Of a stretch of DNA of 64,000 nt, positions 62,249 through 64,000 are shown in pieces (the first letter of the stretch is position 1; every line of letters begins with the position of its first letter). Made by a program: the position numbers and the translations under genes. Location of the stretch: positions 1 through 64,000 of the forward strand of contig CAZLCS010000016.1 in assembly GCA_964557955.1 (NCBI GenBank), given 5' to 3'. The DNA comes from JALOOX01 sp964557955 (lineage in GTDB: Bacteria; Desulfobacterota; Syntrophobacteria; Syntrophobacterales; Syntrophobacteraceae). Below the pieces are notes generated by a model. It had not been told where the DNA came from and did not search any database. It saw only the letters and a program-made list of their open reading frames with translations.

Positions 62249-63340
62249 ATGCAAGGTACCATGAGAATCCAATCACCGCCCGCCGTCATTGCACCGCTCA
62301 ACCAGGATTCAAGCTCTCGACCAACGCAGAGAACGCCTGCCGGTGAAGTGTTTGCTGTCTCTCCTGAAGAGGCGAATCCTCCGTGTGTATCCGGAAAAAC
62401 CTGCCCACCTTCCCCGAAAGCTGTCTCGCCTTCTGTCGACTGGGTCGCGGAGATCGGAACAGAACCCTCACCCCAGAAGGCTGCAGCAGCCTACCGGCAG
62501 GCGGAATCCTTCAAAAAGGGCGGCATTTTGAGCGACCTGGCCAAATACAAGGACGACCAACTGCTGCAAAACCCCGGGGGTGATGCATACGACCTGCAGA
62601 CGGGGAGCGTTGCCGGAGACCTTCAGCAGCACCGGTCCTTCACTCACCGAATCGGCAAGGACCTCTCCGACGCCTGGGAGAACTGCAAACGATTCGTCCA
62701 GAACCTGGCATTCGGTTCCGAGACATCCTACCGCGACGTGTCCGGTCAGATCCGAAAGACCCGGAAGAAAGGTCTCATCGGAACACTGGGGGACTTCTTC
62801 AAAAATACGGCAAGCGCCCTGAGTTTTGGGCTTTACACCCCGAAGGGTGAGGACAAACCCTCCGGCATCATGGAACGTTTGTTTCACTTTGTTAAGAAGT
62901 CCAAGCAGGCACTGTTCGGTGATTTGGTGCAGGGTGTCCCCTGCAGCATCAATCGTATGGGGAAAAACCTGGTTCTTGCCGGCTGGAATCTGGTGGAGGT
63001 GCTTCCCGATGCCACTCTGGGCAATTTCGAAGCCGGCAGGAAATTGACAACAACCGTGTTCGACAATGGACAAGTCATGGTGGAGTACCTGACAGATGTG
63101 GCTCCGAGCGGGGAAGCCTGGATGCGCGTTCATGCGGCAAGCCTGAAAGGCATGAAGCCTCCCGTTCTGTACAACCTGACCAGGCCAGAGCATTCGCTCG
63201 AGGATGCCCGTTGGGAGACCGTTCGCAACACGCCCTTTCGCAAGACCATCGAGACCCTGGGAGCCCTTCTGGCAGATGCCGCATTCATCGGCCTCATCGG
63301 GCAAACGCTATCGAACGGCGCCAATCGTGAAGATCATTAG
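62249..63340 (+). CDS. Hypothetical protein
   Basis: 363 residues. A Pro/Ser-rich N-terminal 70 residues look disordered. The rest is mixed helical with two basic stretches (IRKTRKKGLIGTLGDFFKNT; FHFVKKSKQALFGDL) and no membrane segment or signal peptide. No family recognised. It is divergent from the CheR gene, with 111 bases between. A second Met four codons in (62261), after AAGG, may be the real start. Confidence 0.6.
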   Translation: MQGTMRIQSPPAVIAPLNQDSSSRPTQRTPAGEVFAVSPEEANPPCVSGKTCPPSPKAVSPSVDWVAEIGTEPSPQKAAAAYRQAESFKKGGILSDLAKYKDDQLLQNPGGDAYDLQTGSVAGDLQQHRSFTHRIGKDLSDAWENCKRFVQNLAFGSETSYRDVSGQIRKTRKKGLIGTLGDFFKNTASALSFGLYTPKGEDKPSGIMERLFHFVKKSKQALFGDLVQGVPCSINRMGKNLVLAGWNLVEVLPDATLGNFEAGRKLTTTVFDNGQVMVEYLTDVAPSGEAWMRVHAASLKGMKPPVLYNLTRPEHSLEDARWETVRNTPFRKTIETLGALLADAAFIGLIGQTLSNGANREDH

Positions 63341-63361
63341 GAGGAGGGGATCCTGCCTCGA

Positions 63362-64000
63362 CTACTCCAAAAGGGAGCACAACTTGCTCAATAAATTCAG
63401 GGTGTGTTGGGATAAGGGTTTGGGCTGGTCCTGTGGCATCAAGTCAGCGATGACCGTGCTCAGCTCTTCGCAGGCCTCACCATTCAGCCCCTGGTTCATC
63501 AGGGCTTCCACGAGACCGAGCCTGTTTTCAGGAAAGCCTGGATCGTAGGTCAGCGCCCGCCTGAAATGAACGGCAGATTTGGTCGTATCTCCCACACTCA
63601 AGGGAAAACCCGGTGCGCGAAGGTACAACTCGCCAAGCATTCGGTCCGGCCCACCGTGGTCGACCCAGGGATTCAGTTCGGCTGCCAGCAGCGCTTCTCT
63701 CTCGATGATGGGTACAAGCTGCAGTCCCCTGGTTGGATTGCGTTCTGCCTCGTAAGCGGTCATGTGAGCCAGCAGATAATGGGCAAGGCCGCTTTCAGGG
63801 TACGCCCGCAACGCAAGCTCGGCGTACCTGCGGCCGGCCTCTACATTGGACAGGCTTTCGGACTTGCTCGACTTGGGATTCCGAACGATCAGGAACGCAT
63901 AGCAGCTTGCGGCCTTGATGGCCTTGAGTCCGTCCTGCTCTGCCATGGAGGTGAGCTCCTCGATGTCCGCCTGAGAGCAGGGAGCCCACAAAACCACTTC
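63362..64000 (-). CDS. TPR-like protein, partial at the window edge
   Basis: At least 212 residues; the N-terminus is beyond 64000. Helical repeats such as YAELALRAYPESGLAHYLLA and AVHFRRALTYDPGFPENRLG indicate TPR units. The open frame continues into the edge, so any start in the window is probably internal. It converges with the 363-residue gene. Function unknown. Confidence 0.68.
   Translation of the reverse strand, partial: EVVLWAPCSQADIEELTSMAEQDGLKAIKAASCYAFLIVRNPKSSKSESLSNVEAGRRYAELALRAYPESGLAHYLLAHMTAYEAERNPTRGLQLVPIIEREALLAAELNPWVDHGGPDRMLGELYLRAPGFPLSVGDTTKSAVHFRRALTYDPGFPENRLGLVEALMNQGLNGEACEELSTVIADLMPQDQPKPLSQHTLNLLSKLCSLLE

Overview
The window looks like a chromosomal contig from a mesophilic, high-GC sulfate-reducing bacterium of the former Deltaproteobacteria (Desulfobacterota). 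The evidence is a dissimilatory sulfate-reduction set (sat, aprBA, qmoAB with an Hdr-type third gene), a beta-oxidation/butyrate-type set (thiolase, crotonase, acyl-CoA dehydrogenase), class III CoA transferases and a fused PurS-PurL. A run of exactly 100 N at 8937-9036 marks a scaffold gap, so this is a draft assembly. The Syntrophobacter-like affinity is inferred from gene content only.

Layout. (1) 0.4-8.8 kb: an accessory locus. A tight operon encodes an unknown protein whose C-terminus resembles an E2 (ubiquitin-conjugating) core, a second unknown protein, a ClpX-like AAA+ unfoldase without the zinc domain, and a JAMM/MPN+ metallo-isopeptidase-like protein. It is followed by a 54-residue cysteine-rich peptide gene, an amidoligase (Amidoligase_2 type), two class-II glutamine-amidotransferase-like paralogues (one lacking key residues), and small proteins. 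MITE-like repeats (53-203, 4408-4672, 5910-6177, 8811-8885) separate the blocks. I consider this a candidate undescribed protein- or peptide-tagging and removal system. (2) 9.1-15.2 kb: a metallo-beta-lactamase/TPR protein, then a six-gene minus-strand operon of two class III CoA-transferase-like subunits and four small proteins. (3) 16-20 kb: a transglutaminase-like/TPR protein, FmdB and IscU-like proteins, and a decayed integrative element at tRNA-Leu (a 53-bp duplicate of the tRNA 3' part, an integrase N-terminal stub, DUF29, and a frameshifted HicB-like gene). (4) 20-24 kb: a homocysteine-biosynthesis protein (DUF39), a thioesterase, a DUF1573 protein with one in-frame TGA at a conserved Cys position (possible selenocysteine), and an AT-rich repeat protein overlapping it.

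(5) 24.7-37.1 kb, minus strand: the sulfate-reduction region. Sat activates sulfate to APS, AprBA reduces APS to sulfite, and QmoAB with an HdrD-like protein probably supplies the electrons. Three YkgJ-family cysteine-rich paralogues are interleaved. sat has a textbook TTGACA-N16-TATAAT promoter. (6) 37.5-42.2 kb: an RCK potassium channel-like protein, then thiolase, crotonase and acyl-CoA dehydrogenase ending at a strong terminator. (7) 42.4-45.5 kb, minus strand: bS21-like protein, MiaB, a twin cNMP-domain protein and a short DUF4911-like gene that seems to use a CTG start. (8) 45.7-55.3 kb: an exported protein, a CDP-alcohol phosphatidyltransferase, tRNA-Val, and the classical thrS-infC-rpmI-rplT-pheS-pheT translation cluster, with a PilZ protein. 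(9) 55.6-60.9 kb: mntP and purine genes purL(SL)-purQ-purN. (10) 60.9-64 kb: a Tyr-rich exported protein, CheR, an unknown protein and a TPR protein cut by the window edge.
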